The notes under the pieces: model-generated
The model's database searches: none
What the model was told of the DNA's origin: nothing
What the model saw: only the letters and a program-made list of their open reading frames with translations
Position numbers and translations under genes: made by a program
Shown here: positions 52,396-64,000 of the stretch, piece after piece
Layout: every line of letters starts with the position of its first letter
Numbering within the stretch: position 1 is the first letter of the stretch
NCBI RefSeq assembly: GCF_036898095.1
Contig: NC_090736.1
Span: 11,988,184-12,052,183 of the forward strand
DNA length: 64,000 nt
From: Palaemon carinicauda
Taxonomy: Eukaryota > Arthropoda > Malacostraca > Decapoda > Palaemonidae
Direction of reading: 5' to 3'

Positions 52396-54235
52396 CTAAA
52401 TTTTTCATAATTCCACTCAGCTAATAAATATACAGTACACATGCATATGTGAAATTTTATTATGAAACTTGATAAAATGTAGGTTGTAGAGCAAGGCACT
52501 AAAGTATCTTTGGAGAATCTAATCTACTAATACTACCATCCTTAACAGTGCTAGATGGACTTTCTAACTTTAGAAAGAACTTTGGTACCATCATATTGCT
52601 TATAAACTCAGAACCTTTAATATACTTAACTGTATATTTATCACATTTCATTACTTTTTATATTACCAACTCAAGAAACTCGGTCACTGTACTTCTTCCT
52701 TGCCAGTGAGGTGCAGGTCAATGTTAAACGAAAAAGACAACTTAAAGAAAATACTTCAATAACAGAGGGTATTCAATAAGCAACCAGCATTGTAAACCCA
52801 TAATAAGGCAAAGAATACCTTGCAGTAAAACAGCCTTATAAAGTATGCCCAAGTGGTTAGTGGCAACTATCTTTCCAGAAACCATGTCAGGTGTGGATCT
52901 CAACCGTGGACAATGCCCATTATAAAACTAAAACTCAAGTTCAAGCTGCCTTTAGGTTGGCAAAGTGTTTCAGTTGTCTAGTATAAGTGCATTTTTCAAA
53001 CTCGTAGACTGTTTTTCTGAGTATTTGAGTTGCCAGTAACTTTTGTGTTTTACCTGCAATTATAACCAACCCCTATCTGACTCCTTTGTTTAAAAATGAA
53101 AACACTTTGAAAGGATGCTTTTATTTTACTGATAAAACAAAAATAAATATTCTTAATAAATATAACAAAAGAAAGTACAAAATGATGATAACAAATAGAA
53201 AACATGATCATAAATATAATTGAAGTCCTGGTGCTATAAGTCTATTCTAAATAAAAATTGTGATGAGAAATTATCTTGTCACATGTGTATTGTATGTAAT
53301 GTGATTACAATCATATTGCATATCTGTTTGGTCCAACAAATGTCAGTAGGTCAGTTTACTTCATTGGCAGACAAAAACGTTCTGAAAACTGAATTGTAGT
53401 CAATGGTGTCTGTCACTTGAAATGTAACATCTCAACATATCCTATAAATTCCAATGTGCAAGCTTTAAAAGGAAGTGAACCAGAGTTGAAATGTGTGTAG
53501 TAAGCTGTGTAATTTCACATGTCAGTCACAGAAAGTCCATATCCATGTCTCTTGTTCAATGAGAATTTTTTTTTGTCAATGTTTTTAAAAGGATAGAGGG
53601 GATAGTTTTTAAATGTCAATAACTCCATAATGAACTGTTGAATCTGCACTTAGGGCAAGGTTTCTCTCTGTGTTGGGCCCCCAGCTCTAATACAGTTCCA
53701 CAGTTTACATGATTGTAATAGGAAAAACTATTCAGACAATTACCATTAATTTAAGTTGTTAATTCACTATGCTAGAAGAGATTTATAAATCATGTCATTG
53801 CTATCGTCTATGTCTGGCATTCGATGCCGTCTCGCTAACGTAAATCTATATCACAGTCTTGTCTTAGGTTGAGTTGGTCCATTTCTGTCTCTGGACTTCT
53901 ATTTCTTCACTACAAGGATGAAATAGCACCAGTGGTTTTGAGAGCAAAATTTTCCAAGCAGATATGTAGTCATAACTATGCCGTGGTTATGTCCTGAATT
54001 AAGTAAAATTTATCTGCACTAAAAGGGCAGAGTGACTTCAGCCTTTCATAAAATTTGCTACTTATTAGAATTTGTAAATAGCTGAGCAAATGTAAGTGTA
54101 TTTGCATAACAACATTCAGTGATTGTAAGATAAGTTACAATTGTGTGACTTGTTGAGCAGTCATTGTCTATGTTTTGTGTACATTTATTGGCAATGTCAC
54201 CAGTCTAGGTGGTCACTTGTTAAAGTCTGGTTCAA

Positions 54236-54266
<31 letters not shown>

Positions 54267-55391
54267 CTGTGTCCACTTGATAAAGATGCACCACTGAATT
54301 GAGCTGTGACAAAAGAGTTTGGTCATTACTGACAAGTCATCTGTATCTATCAGTGCAACCTTAATTACTGAATGTCAGACTTGCACTAATCCATTTGAAG
54401 TCTTTGGCTGTAAGTCTACCCGTAGTCATAAAAAGATTCGGTTTCACCTATGCCATGTGATTATATTATTCTTTTAAGCAGTATGCAAAATGTATTAATA
54501 ATTATTCTATTGTATTGAGTATGCTAGAATTATTTTCAAGAGATTATAAACAAAAATCGTAAATTTAAAACTTTCTTGGCCGTGTCTCCTAATCTTGGCA
54601 TTGGTATTACCGACTCTGCGTCTAGTGTTCTGTCCTATTAATGTCATTTGAGCAACCTTAAAAGTACAGTAGAAAGTATTCAGGAAAAGAGCCTGAGTAT
54701 AAAGTGGATTGAGGACCAGCCCCAATGGCTAAATGATATATTGTTCTACGTATACAAAAATAAATACAATATCTACATCGTTATCAGTCAGGTGATCCAC
54801 ACATACTTAAATTACGAAAGGTTGTGTAATATGAATATCCTGTAAACGAAAATGTGAAACACATAATGGTTTGGAACATGGAATGCTGAAATAAATGGAA
54901 ATCTTGTAAATGGACACAAAAAAGTACACAATGATGATCATCCATTTCCATTTGATGTGCCTGGTCAGCCTAAACAATTTGGATATGGAAGAAAATCTCT
55001 TCAGTTATTTTGTATGTCATTTCACAATGAAAGAACGGGACACATGATGAAGGAGCACAAATTGAAGTCCATCAAGTCAGCATGGCAGTCACAAAGTTTT
55101 ATCTGTATTTCCTTAGACAATTACATAACATTAAATGTGCGTTGCGCAATTTTTTGCTTTCATGGTAACAGATAGTTTAGTATGTGTGAGCATTTTCCAG
55201 ACTTTGTGGCCGCTATGGCACCGTGAGAGATTGGAGTGAGTTGCTTAGTTCAGTGGCGTCTACTACAGGTCTGTCTACATCTTGTCTAGAGATATTGGTC
55301 ACCTGTTCACGTCAGAGGTTAAAGTAGAAACCTACCCAGAGATTTATAACAATGGAGAATAGAAAAAAATTAGTTTTTTAAAACTGTTGGG
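52396..55391. other. AT-rich non-repetitive DNA, possible long 3' UTR of the minus-strand gene
   Basis: No exon or repeat supported. There is a 27-nt A run at 54240-54266. On the minus strand AATAAA-type signals occur near 53123 ('GCTTTTATTTTACTG' on the + strand), about 2.7 kb below the stop codon of the gene at 55789. Assigning the region as 3' UTR is inference only. Confidence 0.35.
54240..54266. repeat. Poly(A) run of 27 nt
   Basis: Pure A. Flanks show no target-site duplication that I can see, so it is not called a retroposon tail. Confidence 0.9.
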
Positions 55392-55474
<83 letters not shown>

Positions 55475-55500
55475 TATATATATGTGTATATATATATACA
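55392..55500. repeat. (TA)n microsatellite
   Basis: TA tract of about 80 bp, followed by imperfect TA with GTGTA and ACAC interruptions. Lies about 290 bp below the stop codon of the minus-strand gene. Confidence 0.95.
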
Positions 55501-55788
55501 CACCTATTAATAACTTAAAAGATAGCCATGACCTCGTGTGCAATATAATGTGATACGACGCCTACGTTTGCACCCTTGGTTAGCATGACTAGGTTTTATC
55601 TGCTTTTGTTCATAGATCTGTTGTGGTTAAATTAACAATCAAAGCAACTTGGGAAGTGTTCGCTGCCAGTAACTTCACAGAACGAAGCTATTCCAAAGAA
55701 CAAGTGTCGGCTAAGTTTCAGAATGATGATGATGGCGATTTTTTAGTCACTACCAGTTGTCTTACTTCGAGGTAAGCAGCATTTCAAA

Positions 55789-55990
55789 TCATTCTTTGGT
55801 AACTTCAGTGGCCTCTTTTTCAGTATCTGTGACAACCTCAGAGATGAGGTTGGTATCTGTAGCCTTGTGGGTTATTTTGGGGGCTTCTAGGTAAGGTTTA
55901 GAGGGGCATTGCAGTGCCTGGCAGTATCCAGAGCGTGTTGTGCGGAACAGTCTGCCAAGACCCACTCTGCTGGCCAAGAAATCTGGGGTC
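55789..55990 (-). other. Coding exon 5 (last) of the minus-strand gene
   Basis: Acceptor 'CAATTTTTTCAG' ends at 55991. Codes '[20 protein letters not shown]', the Cys pair, then a Lys/Thr/Glu-rich tail ending 'EATEVTKE' and TGA. Confidence 0.75.
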
Positions 55991-58750
55991 CTGAAAAAAT
56001 TGGCATGTATATGTCAATAGTTATTTTTCTTTCTCATTCATTAGTAATTATTTTTTAATTGATTTAATTAAATTGGATATTTTGTTGGCTTTGAGGCAAA
56101 TTGATAATTTACAATCATAAAAATATTGTATTGTATTATATCAGAGACAGTATTACTTACAGAGTTGAGATGTAATAGAAGCTCTTCTGTAGGTAAGAAG
56201 CATCATCTAGTTCTCCAACTTTGCTGAGCTCACAGAAAAGTTCTTCTTGGCACCTACGGTCAGTCAGGTCGCTTTTTAACAGGGACACGATGCGATTGAT
56301 TTCAGTTTGGTCAAGAGTATCCATCAGCAAGTTGCTGTCATCGAAGCTACGCCTGGTAAAAAGAAAAAGGATATTTGTTTTTATTCTTTCATGTGTTGAA
56401 GTATTGAGGATTGGATTAAGCTCTGTATGTTATGCTGAATATTCAATAATTCATTGAATGAATGATCCAAAATTCAAATAACCTTCTGATGGCAAAGGTG
56501 AAGAGACCAGTGGGCAGAGCAGAAAGGAGGAGACCAACGGGAACGACAGTGATTGCCATATCCATCAACATGTCAGTCATCGACCAGCTGTCTTCATCGT
56601 AGCTGAAACAAGAAAACGAAAGATTAGAAGTTACAATTCTATACTTTTTTTTCTGGAGAATCCCTTGTTTGAACTACAAAAACATTTGAAAAGGGTATTG
56701 CTTGCAGTTTTGTCTTATCTGAGCATATTGTTACTTTAGAAGTACTTTATATACCTGCGACAAGACAATCTCAAGTTGTTGAAAAAGCAACTAGTAACAT
56801 AGTATCTTATATCCAACCTGTGAAGTTGATGGGAAATTGGACATTACATTTTTTCTTATAGCTGTCTTTTGCTACAAAGGTTTGATTTCACTTCCTTATT
56901 AAGTTTGCCCATACTGGGAATATTTCCCCCTATTAAAAGGCTACTTTGTTGCCACTCCATTACTTTGTCCATTTTAGATTTCATTTCCTTCTGATATGGG
57001 TTCCATAAAGGTTTTGGCATTCTCCCTGTTTTGCATTTATGCAAAGTTAACAGCATTAATTTAAGGAGGTAGAACTTTTCTAAATGGAAGGTAAAATACT
57101 TTGTCATACTTTGAATATTGAGAGTGCTTCCAACTTAAAAAAAAAAAGTTTTTTATTACTTTTTAACTCTTAGTTCAGTAACTTCTAAGAGTAGCTTCTA
57201 TCCCTTAGTTCAGTAATTTCTAAGAGTGGCTTCTACCCCTTAGTTCAGTAAGCTCTAGGGTGGCATCTTGACTTATATTATCTTCACAGAAGTATTCGTT
57301 TCTGTCACCTTGCCTGTCGGGTTGGAATTCATAGCGGACAAGGAAGCGAAAGAAGCCACCTAAAGTTCTTTTCATGCCTTAAAAATGTTTTCCACTCATA
57401 CATGAAAATATTAGTAAGATATACGTTTTAAGGAAATATCATGAGAGGTGGATATCTCCTGTTTGCCAATATTAGAAAATATAGTAGTATGATGGGACAA
57501 ATACTGTCCCCAGTTGGAACTCTAAAATGTGTTTACTTGAAATGTTACCAGTTCACCAGAGTGTAATTGTGAAAGATTAATTTGGATTAAGTACGAATTA
57601 TAAGTAGCAAGATATGATAAAGCATTTAATATGTCCTCATGATATTTCAGACATAAGTCAATTTTCATGACACCTTTCATAACAAATGGCTTTCCCAACC
57701 CCTGCATTAATTAAAATGGCAAAAATCCCCTGCCCATTCGATCCTACATCGACCTCTAATAAAGCAAGAGAAGGTGACACTCACTCCTCATCATCTCGAG
57801 CAGGGCGACCAAATCCACCCTGGCCAGGTTGGATGGGCACGTAGCTGCTGTAGGAAGAGTGGGGTGATCCCCCCGTGGGAGTGATGTAGCCTACGGCTGG
57901 AAGTCCATAGCCTACTTGGGGTGTGGCTGCGGCGAAATAGTAGTTATCGTAGTCGTCTTCATAATAGTCGTATTCGTCGTAGCCCATCCATCTCCAGAAT
58001 GCATTGCTCCATTCTGTAAGAGTTCGAGCTGAAACAAGAAAAGAAAGGGTGGCTACATGAGTGTAATTTTATATATGTAGGATTCAGGTGGATATTATCT
58101 TACCAGTATATGGTTTCCAAATCTGAGCATACATTTTTTAAAGCTATTGACGACATTAATGATTTCGTGTTATGTGAATGAAATAAAATCATGTAACGCA
58201 TGTTCCCTTTCAAGTCAAAGTACATTTTCCCATGGTTTTTAATCTTACTAATAGAACTTGATCAATCTTTCCAATTTTTATTATTTTCAAGATTTATTCT
58301 GTATGTCTAGTTCACATTCCATTGGTCTGTTAGTTCCGTTAGTATTTTTTTTCTTTAACCTGTTTAAATTTGGGCCACCTTACCCCCCCCCCCCATCCAA
58401 GTATAAAAACTTGTCTTTCCAGTTTTTTTGCGGAAGTAATATTGGGTTGATTTTTGGGGCACCGCTAGCAGTCCCCCAGAAGGCCAAGCATTAGATCTCC
58501 ATACGTTTGTTGTATTAGTAAAACATTTAGACTTACAAGGGATCGTTTAGATATCTATAAAAAGGTATTTTACTAGCTGGTAACGTAAAAATTTTGATGT
58601 TGGTGTTCATTTAACTATGTAGCATGTTCAGAATTTATTTCAAGTTGATAATCCTGTTGGATAGACTTAAGTGCACATGGCTGCCGTAAATAAACTTAGC
58701 CATACATGAGAAGTTGAACCAAATATTCTTTATTTGTTCTTTCACTATGC

Positions 58751-58817
<67 letters not shown>

Positions 58818-58829
58818 GTGTGTGTGTGT

Positions 58830-58912
<83 letters not shown>

Positions 58913-58924
58913 GTGTGTGTGTGT

Positions 58925-59015
<91 letters not shown>

Positions 59016-59353
59016 TATATTAACTGCTAAGTTACAACCCTAGTTGGAAAAGTAGGGAAAATAAAATATTTTAATGAGAATAACATTGAAATAAATATTT
59101 CCTAAATAAACTATAGACATTACCAAAACAAGAGGAAGAGAAATTAGATAGAATAGTGTTCCCGAGTGTACATTAAGGGTTGCGTTTCGTCAACGCATTT
59201 CCTCTTACCTTGTGGAAGTTCGACCTCATCCTGAAAGTCGACATCTTCCTCCTCGACTCCTTGCAGCTCTTCTGGTTGGGTCTCTTGCTCCAGCGCTGTG
59301 ACGGCAACTACCGCCAGCGATATGAGCGCCAACACGCGCAGCCAAGATTGCAT
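55789..59353 (-). CDS. Complete five-exon host gene, secreted or membrane protein, unknown family
   Basis: Minus-strand exons: 59353-59209, 58028-57785, 56602-56483, 56352-56161 and 55990-55789 (145, 244, 120, 192 and 202 bp; 903 bp, 300 residues plus stop). Every intron is GT-AG and phases fit (1, 2, 2, 2). Donors are CAAG|GTAAGAG, GA|GTGAGTG, AGAAG|GTTATT and CTCT|GTAAGT. Acceptors include TTGTTTCAG (twice) and TTTTTTCAG. The N-terminus '[20 protein letters not shown]' is a signal peptide. It is followed by an acidic segment (residues 22-48), a Tyr/Asp-rich stretch '[16 protein letters not shown]' and a Gly/Pro/Tyr-rich low-complexity part to about 125. A hydrophobic segment (about 141-168) contains '[18 protein letters not shown]' and is followed by RRRS. 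The C-terminal region has four cysteines (about 204, 210, 257, 262), the last two in 'GYCQALQCP'. One pass through the membrane, or an internal hydrophobic helix of a secreted protein, would fit. I do not recognise the family. Confidence 0.8.
56161..56352 (-). other. Coding exon 4 of the minus-strand gene
   Basis: Acceptor 'TCTTTTTACCAG' and donor CTCT|GTAAGT. Codes '[20 protein letters not shown]' and '[20 protein letters not shown]', an amphipathic helical region with two Cys. Confidence 0.8.
56483..56602 (-). other. Coding exon 3 of the minus-strand gene
   Basis: Acceptor 'TTTCTTGTTTCAG', donor AGAAG|GTTATT (GT but weak beyond +2). Codes the acidic '[12 protein letters not shown]' and the hydrophobic segment. 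Confidence 0.75.
57168..57262. repeat. 35-bp tandem repeat, three units, in intron 2
   Basis: 'CTTAGTTCAGTAACTTCTAA' type units begin near 57170, 57205 and 57240, period 35 bp with a few mismatches. Confidence 0.8.
57785..58028 (-). other. Coding exon 2 of the minus-strand gene
   Basis: Acceptor 'TTTTCTTGTTTCAG', donor GA|GTGAGTG. Codes '[20 protein letters not shown]' and the Tyr/Gly/Pro-rich low-complexity part. Confidence 0.8.
58759..59009. repeat. Compound (AT)n(GT)n microsatellite in intron 1
   Basis: Three AT tracts separated by two copies of 'TTATGTGTGTGTGTATACAT' (about 58812-58833 and 58908-58930). The spacer itself is duplicated, so the array grew by a duplication of about 96 bp as well as by slippage. 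About 200 bp from the first coding exon. Confidence 0.95.
59017..59110 (-). repeat. Fragment of the dispersed repeat (copy 2)
   Basis: 'GTTACAACCCTAGTTGGAAA' is the complement of the 3' end of the repeat at 33850-33905. The adjoining 'AATAAATATTTCCTAAATAA' matches the complement of 33770-33790 ('TTTATATAGGAAATATTTTA'). Confidence 0.55.
59209..59353 (-). other. First coding exon of the minus-strand gene (signal peptide)
   Basis: ATG at 59353 is immediately preceded by 'ATATCTCCCTCAG', with a branch-point-like CTGACTAAC about 25 nt upstream. The ATG therefore probably begins a spliced exon and a non-coding exon lies upstream. Donor CAAG|GTAAGAG. Confidence 0.75.
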
Positions 59354-59811
59354 CTGAGGGAGATATACGCCCCGGTTAGTCAGTTGGCTTTTCAGGGATA
59401 TGGTCAGGAAGGGCCAATAATTAATGTCTTCAGGGTTGTTTTAATTGGAATGTATTATAGGTTCAAGTTCATTGTAGAACGAATAGTTTTTTTTTTTTTT
59501 TAGATTTTTAGTGTATTATAGATTTAAGTGCCTTATAAAACGAATTTTTTATCTTATTTTGAATTCATTATAGATTTAAGTGCATTGTAAAACGATTTTT
59601 TTAAATTATCAGTGTATTATAGATTTAAATGCGTAGTAGAACGAACATATTTTATTTTTAATATATAGATTAAGTGCATTATAAAATGAACTACTATATA
59701 TCTTATGTCATGTCATTTGACGGAAGTTGTTAAATATTAAATAACCTCGAAATTTAATTGATTTCGTATTTGTGTGTTGATTTGCTAATGAAAACGATAC
59801 AGAAGGTAACA

Positions 59812-59940
<129 letters not shown>

Positions 59941-60029
59941 GATATACAAAGAGAATAATCGATCGCTTGTGAATCTTTTATATGTGTAAACAGTAAGATG
60001 CATTCTTGTTTTCGGTAGTTAATTCCATA

Positions 60030-60310
60030 GGTTACGATTATTATTATTATTACTACTACTTCTACTACTTGCTAGGCTACAACCATTGTTTGAAAAGCAG
60101 GATGCTATAAGCCCAGGGGCTCCAACAGGCAAAAATAGTTCGGTGATTAAAGGAATAAGGAAAAATAAAATATTAAAATATTTTAAGAATAGTAACATTA
60201 AAATAAATATTTCCTATAAAAACTATAAGTTACGATTACCGCTGAATGATCTTTGATGGCCCAGTACTTGCTTTAAGGCCTAAATTTTGTTCAATTCAAC
60301 TCTTGAGAAT
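60030..60310 (-). repeat. Fragment of the dispersed repeat (copy 3) plus a CTGAATG repeat
   Basis: A tri-nucleotide TTA/CTA tail (60038-60070) is followed by 'GCTAGGCTACAACCATTGTT' and 'GGATGCTATAAGCCCAGGGG', the complement of the repeat end at 33855-33905. At 60238-60302 'CCGCTGAATGATCTTTGATG' resembles the short insert at 15150-15250. Confidence 0.65.
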
Positions 60311-60963
60311 AAGGATATTATTTGTAAGAAATTGTTTGAAATTTGTGAATGAATTTATATTGCAACTATAGTAAAAGAAGCCATTTGGAGTTGTTATTAC
60401 AGTTATTTCACAAATTCAGATTACAATTTAACAGACCATGCTGATCGTTAGTATTTAAACATATAAGGAAAAAGTAATTTTGTTTAGTTTCGCTAGTAAC
60501 GCCTGGTCAGATAAGGATGTTAATATTCTTTTTATATTGTCGAATGATTATTTTACTTCAGTCTAAAATTGTTTTAATATGTGTACAAGTTTCATCTATT
60601 GATTGGAATAGAATATATAAGAATCGTGTAAGAAAATTTAGTGTAAAGGACACATTTCATGAACCCAGTAATTGCAAAACTGCTCCCTTATGGGAAATTG
60701 AATTTATATCAAATGTAATTGTCGCAAGTCTTGGAGATTCAGATGATGCAGTAAGTAGTAATCCATTTGCACTGAACTAAACTACTGTGAAGAAAATTCA
60801 CACTTTTTAAAAACAGGTATCCTGTTAAATATATTTATGTATAGGCTGGATCAGTGAGACGTCCTCTGCTGTAGTAGTCCTCAATATATCAAGTACCGTA
60901 TGAAGAAATCTTGGGAAGACAGCATGCAACCACTTTAACACGACTCTGAATTTAGAAACTTAC

Positions 60964-61085
60964 TTTTTAAAAGTCACTTAATTTATCCTAGCACCAACAA
61001 GACGTGTTCTTTTCCGTGCGGGTTCCTTAGCACATCACACAACACCAAGTTCACTTATGACTCCCTCAAAGCAGACGACGCACCT
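60964..61085 (-). promoter_or_regulatory. Candidate non-coding exon 1 and promoter of the minus-strand gene
   Basis: A good donor AAAAA|GTAAGTTTC lies on the minus strand at 60963. It could be spliced to the acceptor directly before the ATG at 59353. The DNA from about 60990 to 61210 is a GC-rich island in AT-rich surroundings ('CTTCGGGGCCCCCAC', 'CCTACCGGGGCCCCAACTGG'). 'ATGTATTAAAGGTGCG' on the minus strand near 61095-61080 could serve as a TATA-like element. All of this is inference from sequence context. Confidence 0.35.
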
Positions 61086-61615
61086 TTAATACATCGCTAG
61101 GCTCGCTTCGGGGCCCCCACTTTTTTCTCGTCACGCTCCTACCGGGGCCCCAACTGGTTTCGGTAAAAACATCCATCTGATGCAGGAAAAGCGCGCGTGC
61201 AATATCTGTGTCAACTAACTCCCTCGGCTTTCAAATGCGAATGTCCTTCTTATTATATATAGAATAGACAGTAAATTAAATATACTGGAAGGTGTAATTA
61301 TAAATATTGTTTCAAACAGTATCTTCAACCTTTTCCCAAGGTTGTATCCAGTAAATCGAGGTCACGGGGTCAATGGTTGTCTTGGGAATCGGTAGGATAG
61401 AGTAGTTGGGATGAGAAGAGGATTTATTCATTTTTTTTTATTTAACATGTCTTTCTCAACATGTTAAATAAATGAGTGCATGTGTTTATCATTGTAATTG
61501 TTTTTGAAAAAATGCAATTTATGTAAACGAGAAAACAGTCAATTATGTGAATTTTCATTTTATTCCTATTGATGGGGGTGATTTTGTTCCTTATAGGCGT
61601 GTGTGTGTATAATAT

Positions 61616-61930
<315 letters not shown>

Positions 61931-62260
61931 GTGTGAGAGGGTGTATGTCTCGGTGTGTCAATCTATCCATTTACATGCAATGTACACGCACACTTGAGAG
62001 AGGATGTTGTAAGCCCTTTATTCCCTTGGTGGATGTAAACAAGAAGTTAACCTATTTGATGGTCAAGGAGCATTTCTTGGTGATCACCCTTTCAGTTAAT
62101 GACCAGATCCAACTGTACTAACCTGTTGACCAGAGGTAAAAATATATTTATTTGCCAGTCAGTATATATTAGTTATTCTATATATTTACATGTGAAATAT
62201 GTATCGATATACAAACCCTATAAATTGTAGAAATTAGTTATACATACAACAATTATAACA

Positions 62261-62263
<3 letters not shown>

Positions 62264-62335
<72 letters not shown>

Positions 62336-62345
62336 TATATATACA

Positions 62346-62430
<85 letters not shown>
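62264..62430. repeat. (TA)n microsatellite
   Basis: Two TA tracts interrupted near 62314-62350 by 'TATATACAGTATATA'. Confidence 0.95.
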
Positions 62431-62432
<2 letters not shown>

Positions 62433-62530
62433 GTGTTAAATGCAAAGTAACTTGATAATTTTTATAGTCTTAGGAGCTTGCGTATATATAACTACAGACA
62501 TTGGCATATACTTGTTTCAACACACACCCT

Positions 62531-62541
62531 TTCTCTCTCTC

Positions 62542-62613
<72 letters not shown>
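62531..62613. repeat. (CT)n microsatellite
   Basis: CT tract of about 80 bp preceded by 'CAACACACACCCTTT'. A short GA tract at 62641-62657 follows. No LINE sequence is seen beside it. Confidence 0.95.
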
Positions 62614-62619
<6 letters not shown>

Positions 62620-62657
62620 ATTGCGTGTGTGGGTATCATTAAGAGAGAGAGAGAGAG

Positions 62658-64000
62658 TATGTCACATATTTTCCTTTTTAATCGATAATCTTCACAAGGG
62701 AACACATCGTCAATTGTGGACTTCAATACCGGAAATCCTCGAGTTGAAGAAAGCGGCCAATTATGATAACTAAGAGGAGGCCGGCGGACATTGTGTTCAC
62801 TTGAGTCACTACTCAACCTCCACTTTTCTATGTCAAACATTGAACCCCTGTTGTGGGCCTCTGGCCTCGGTTTCTATGGTTTGAACAAAATTAATGTGCC
62901 CTTCATGAAGATAATTACATATCCATTTGTCAAACTGCAGCCCTGTTTGAATTTTAAATAATTTCCCCCTACTTACTGAGATGGTTTTGGCGTGCTCATC
63001 ACACTCCCCAATAGTTTCCCAAACTTTTAACTGTGCTCCACAATGCACTAGAAGAGTGGGAAGACCCAGGTCTACATGGCTGAGGACTATGAAGCGTAAA
63101 GTGGGAGATGATGTATAGAGAAGTATTGTTTTAAAAGCTCAAGACAGACGACTGGCGTAATCTAACCGAGGCTTTTTGCGTCAATAGTCGTAGGAGATGA
63201 TGATGGCTTAAGGATTACAAGAATAGCCCCCTTTCCTGACTCTAGGTTCATGGTTACTAACGGAGCTTTCAAGCAAGTGGTTTTTTTATTTTTTTTTTTT
63301 TTTTCTCTCTCCAGCCGTTCAATTCTGGAGTTGATTGGAAAGAAGTACCCCCCCCCCCTACATGTCAAGAAGTAAATCACAAAGAGTCAATGAGGTCATG
63401 TGACGTGTTAAGTTGAAATTGGTAATTTTGTTCAAGAAAAACTTCGTCGAAAATTTGAGAACTTTGAATCAGATAGACTCGACTATACATACATACGGGC
63501 GTCTGACATGCTTGCATAGAAAAGCCTTTTACCATTTGGAGCTTGGACGAGCCAAGAGAACCAAGCACTTTCCGTTCAGTAGCGTCACTGCAGTGCGAGA
63601 GGAATTGCAGACGGGTGGGATCATATGACTTGAAAGAATTTTGCTGTGGTTTGTTGACATAAATTTTTAAAGTCAGAAGTGTTTACATAATTGTGAAGTT
63701 GCTTGGCTCACATATTGTCTTTTGTTTTGTGCTTAAATTGAGGATGTGTTTAGGCAGTAAATAATCTCGGCTCGCCGACATATTTTTCTGTTAGTAATAT
63801 AATTTTTTTTTTTTTTATACACTGTTTAGCTTTCTTAAGTCTTATTTTTTCATCGAACTTTAGAATGGAAGTTGACATTTTTGTGTGTTCTTGTTATTTT
63901 GACCAAAAATTCGTAAATTTGCAGTATGCAAAATTTATAGCATGAAAAAGCATTGTATGATTTCTTAATTTACAACATGGAATTATATTTTATAGTTAAA
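62658..64000. other. Intergenic DNA, nothing recognised
   Basis: Only short frames, T-runs (63287-63304, 63808-63818) and a C-run (63351-63358). No gene, repeat or RNA supported. Confidence 0.45.

Noticed and set aside
54957..55175. 72-codon + ORF near the gene
   Set aside because: Lies in a possible 3' UTR of the minus-strand gene, with no splice signals or motif.
58714..59030. ORFs of alternating Tyr and Ile, also at 59758-60003 and 61603-62121
   Set aside because: Translations of (TA)n microsatellites.

Overview
This is eukaryotic, repeat-dominated DNA. The long (CT)n and (TA)n microsatellites, the dense old and young DIRS-type tyrosine-recombinase retrotransposons, a CR1/L2-like LINE and a dispersed repeat that I associate from memory with shrimp and crab genomes all suggest a decapod crustacean. 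Species is not determinable from the sequence alone. There are no bacterial features: no operons, Shine-Dalgarno sites or CRISPR.

Positions 1-16.02 kb are a Russian doll of DIRS elements, all on the + strand. Element C, of which only the 3' tail is in the window, contains element D (1-2240) and, very close to its right terminus, element A (about 2892-15998). A in turn contains element B (about 4089-10568). D, C, A and B each show an internal complementary region (ICR), and those of A and B can be matched to both ends of their element. B is the youngest: its 152-bp inverted terminal repeats read as identical and its tyrosine recombinase frame is open. Its RT has lost a block and is frameshifted.

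Positions 16.0-19.1 kb hold the terminal exon of a host gene on the + strand (about 16718-17800), its 3' UTR with AATAAA, and a small DIRS-terminus relic. Positions 19.1-24.6 kb are a degenerate + strand DIRS copy (E) with a tandem 124-138-bp repeat in its leader. Positions 25.0-31.6 kb are a minus-strand DIRS copy (G) with long readable gag frames. Positions 31.6-35.2 kb contain unclassified sequence and a dispersed repeat of about 700 bp.

Positions 35.2-48.9 kb contain two head-to-tail CR1/L2-like LINE copies, every end of which abuts a (CT)n microsatellite. The longer copy is broken twice within about 30 bp of LINE sequence. One break is a 1.6-kb near-perfect foldback element (39978-41572). 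The other is a minus-strand DIRS element H (about 41601-47915), inserted at the RT catalytic box. Positions 49.4-52.4 kb are a 5'-truncated DIRS copy (F).

Positions 52.4-64 kb are single-copy-looking AT-rich DNA with an apparently intact host gene on the minus strand. Five coding exons (59353 to 55789), all with GT-AG introns and compatible phases, encode a 300-residue protein with a signal peptide, a Tyr/Asp-rich stretch, one hydrophobic segment and four C-terminal cysteines. A plausible non-coding first exon lies at 60964-61085. Long (TA)n arrays sit in its first intron, in the upstream intron and upstream of the gene.
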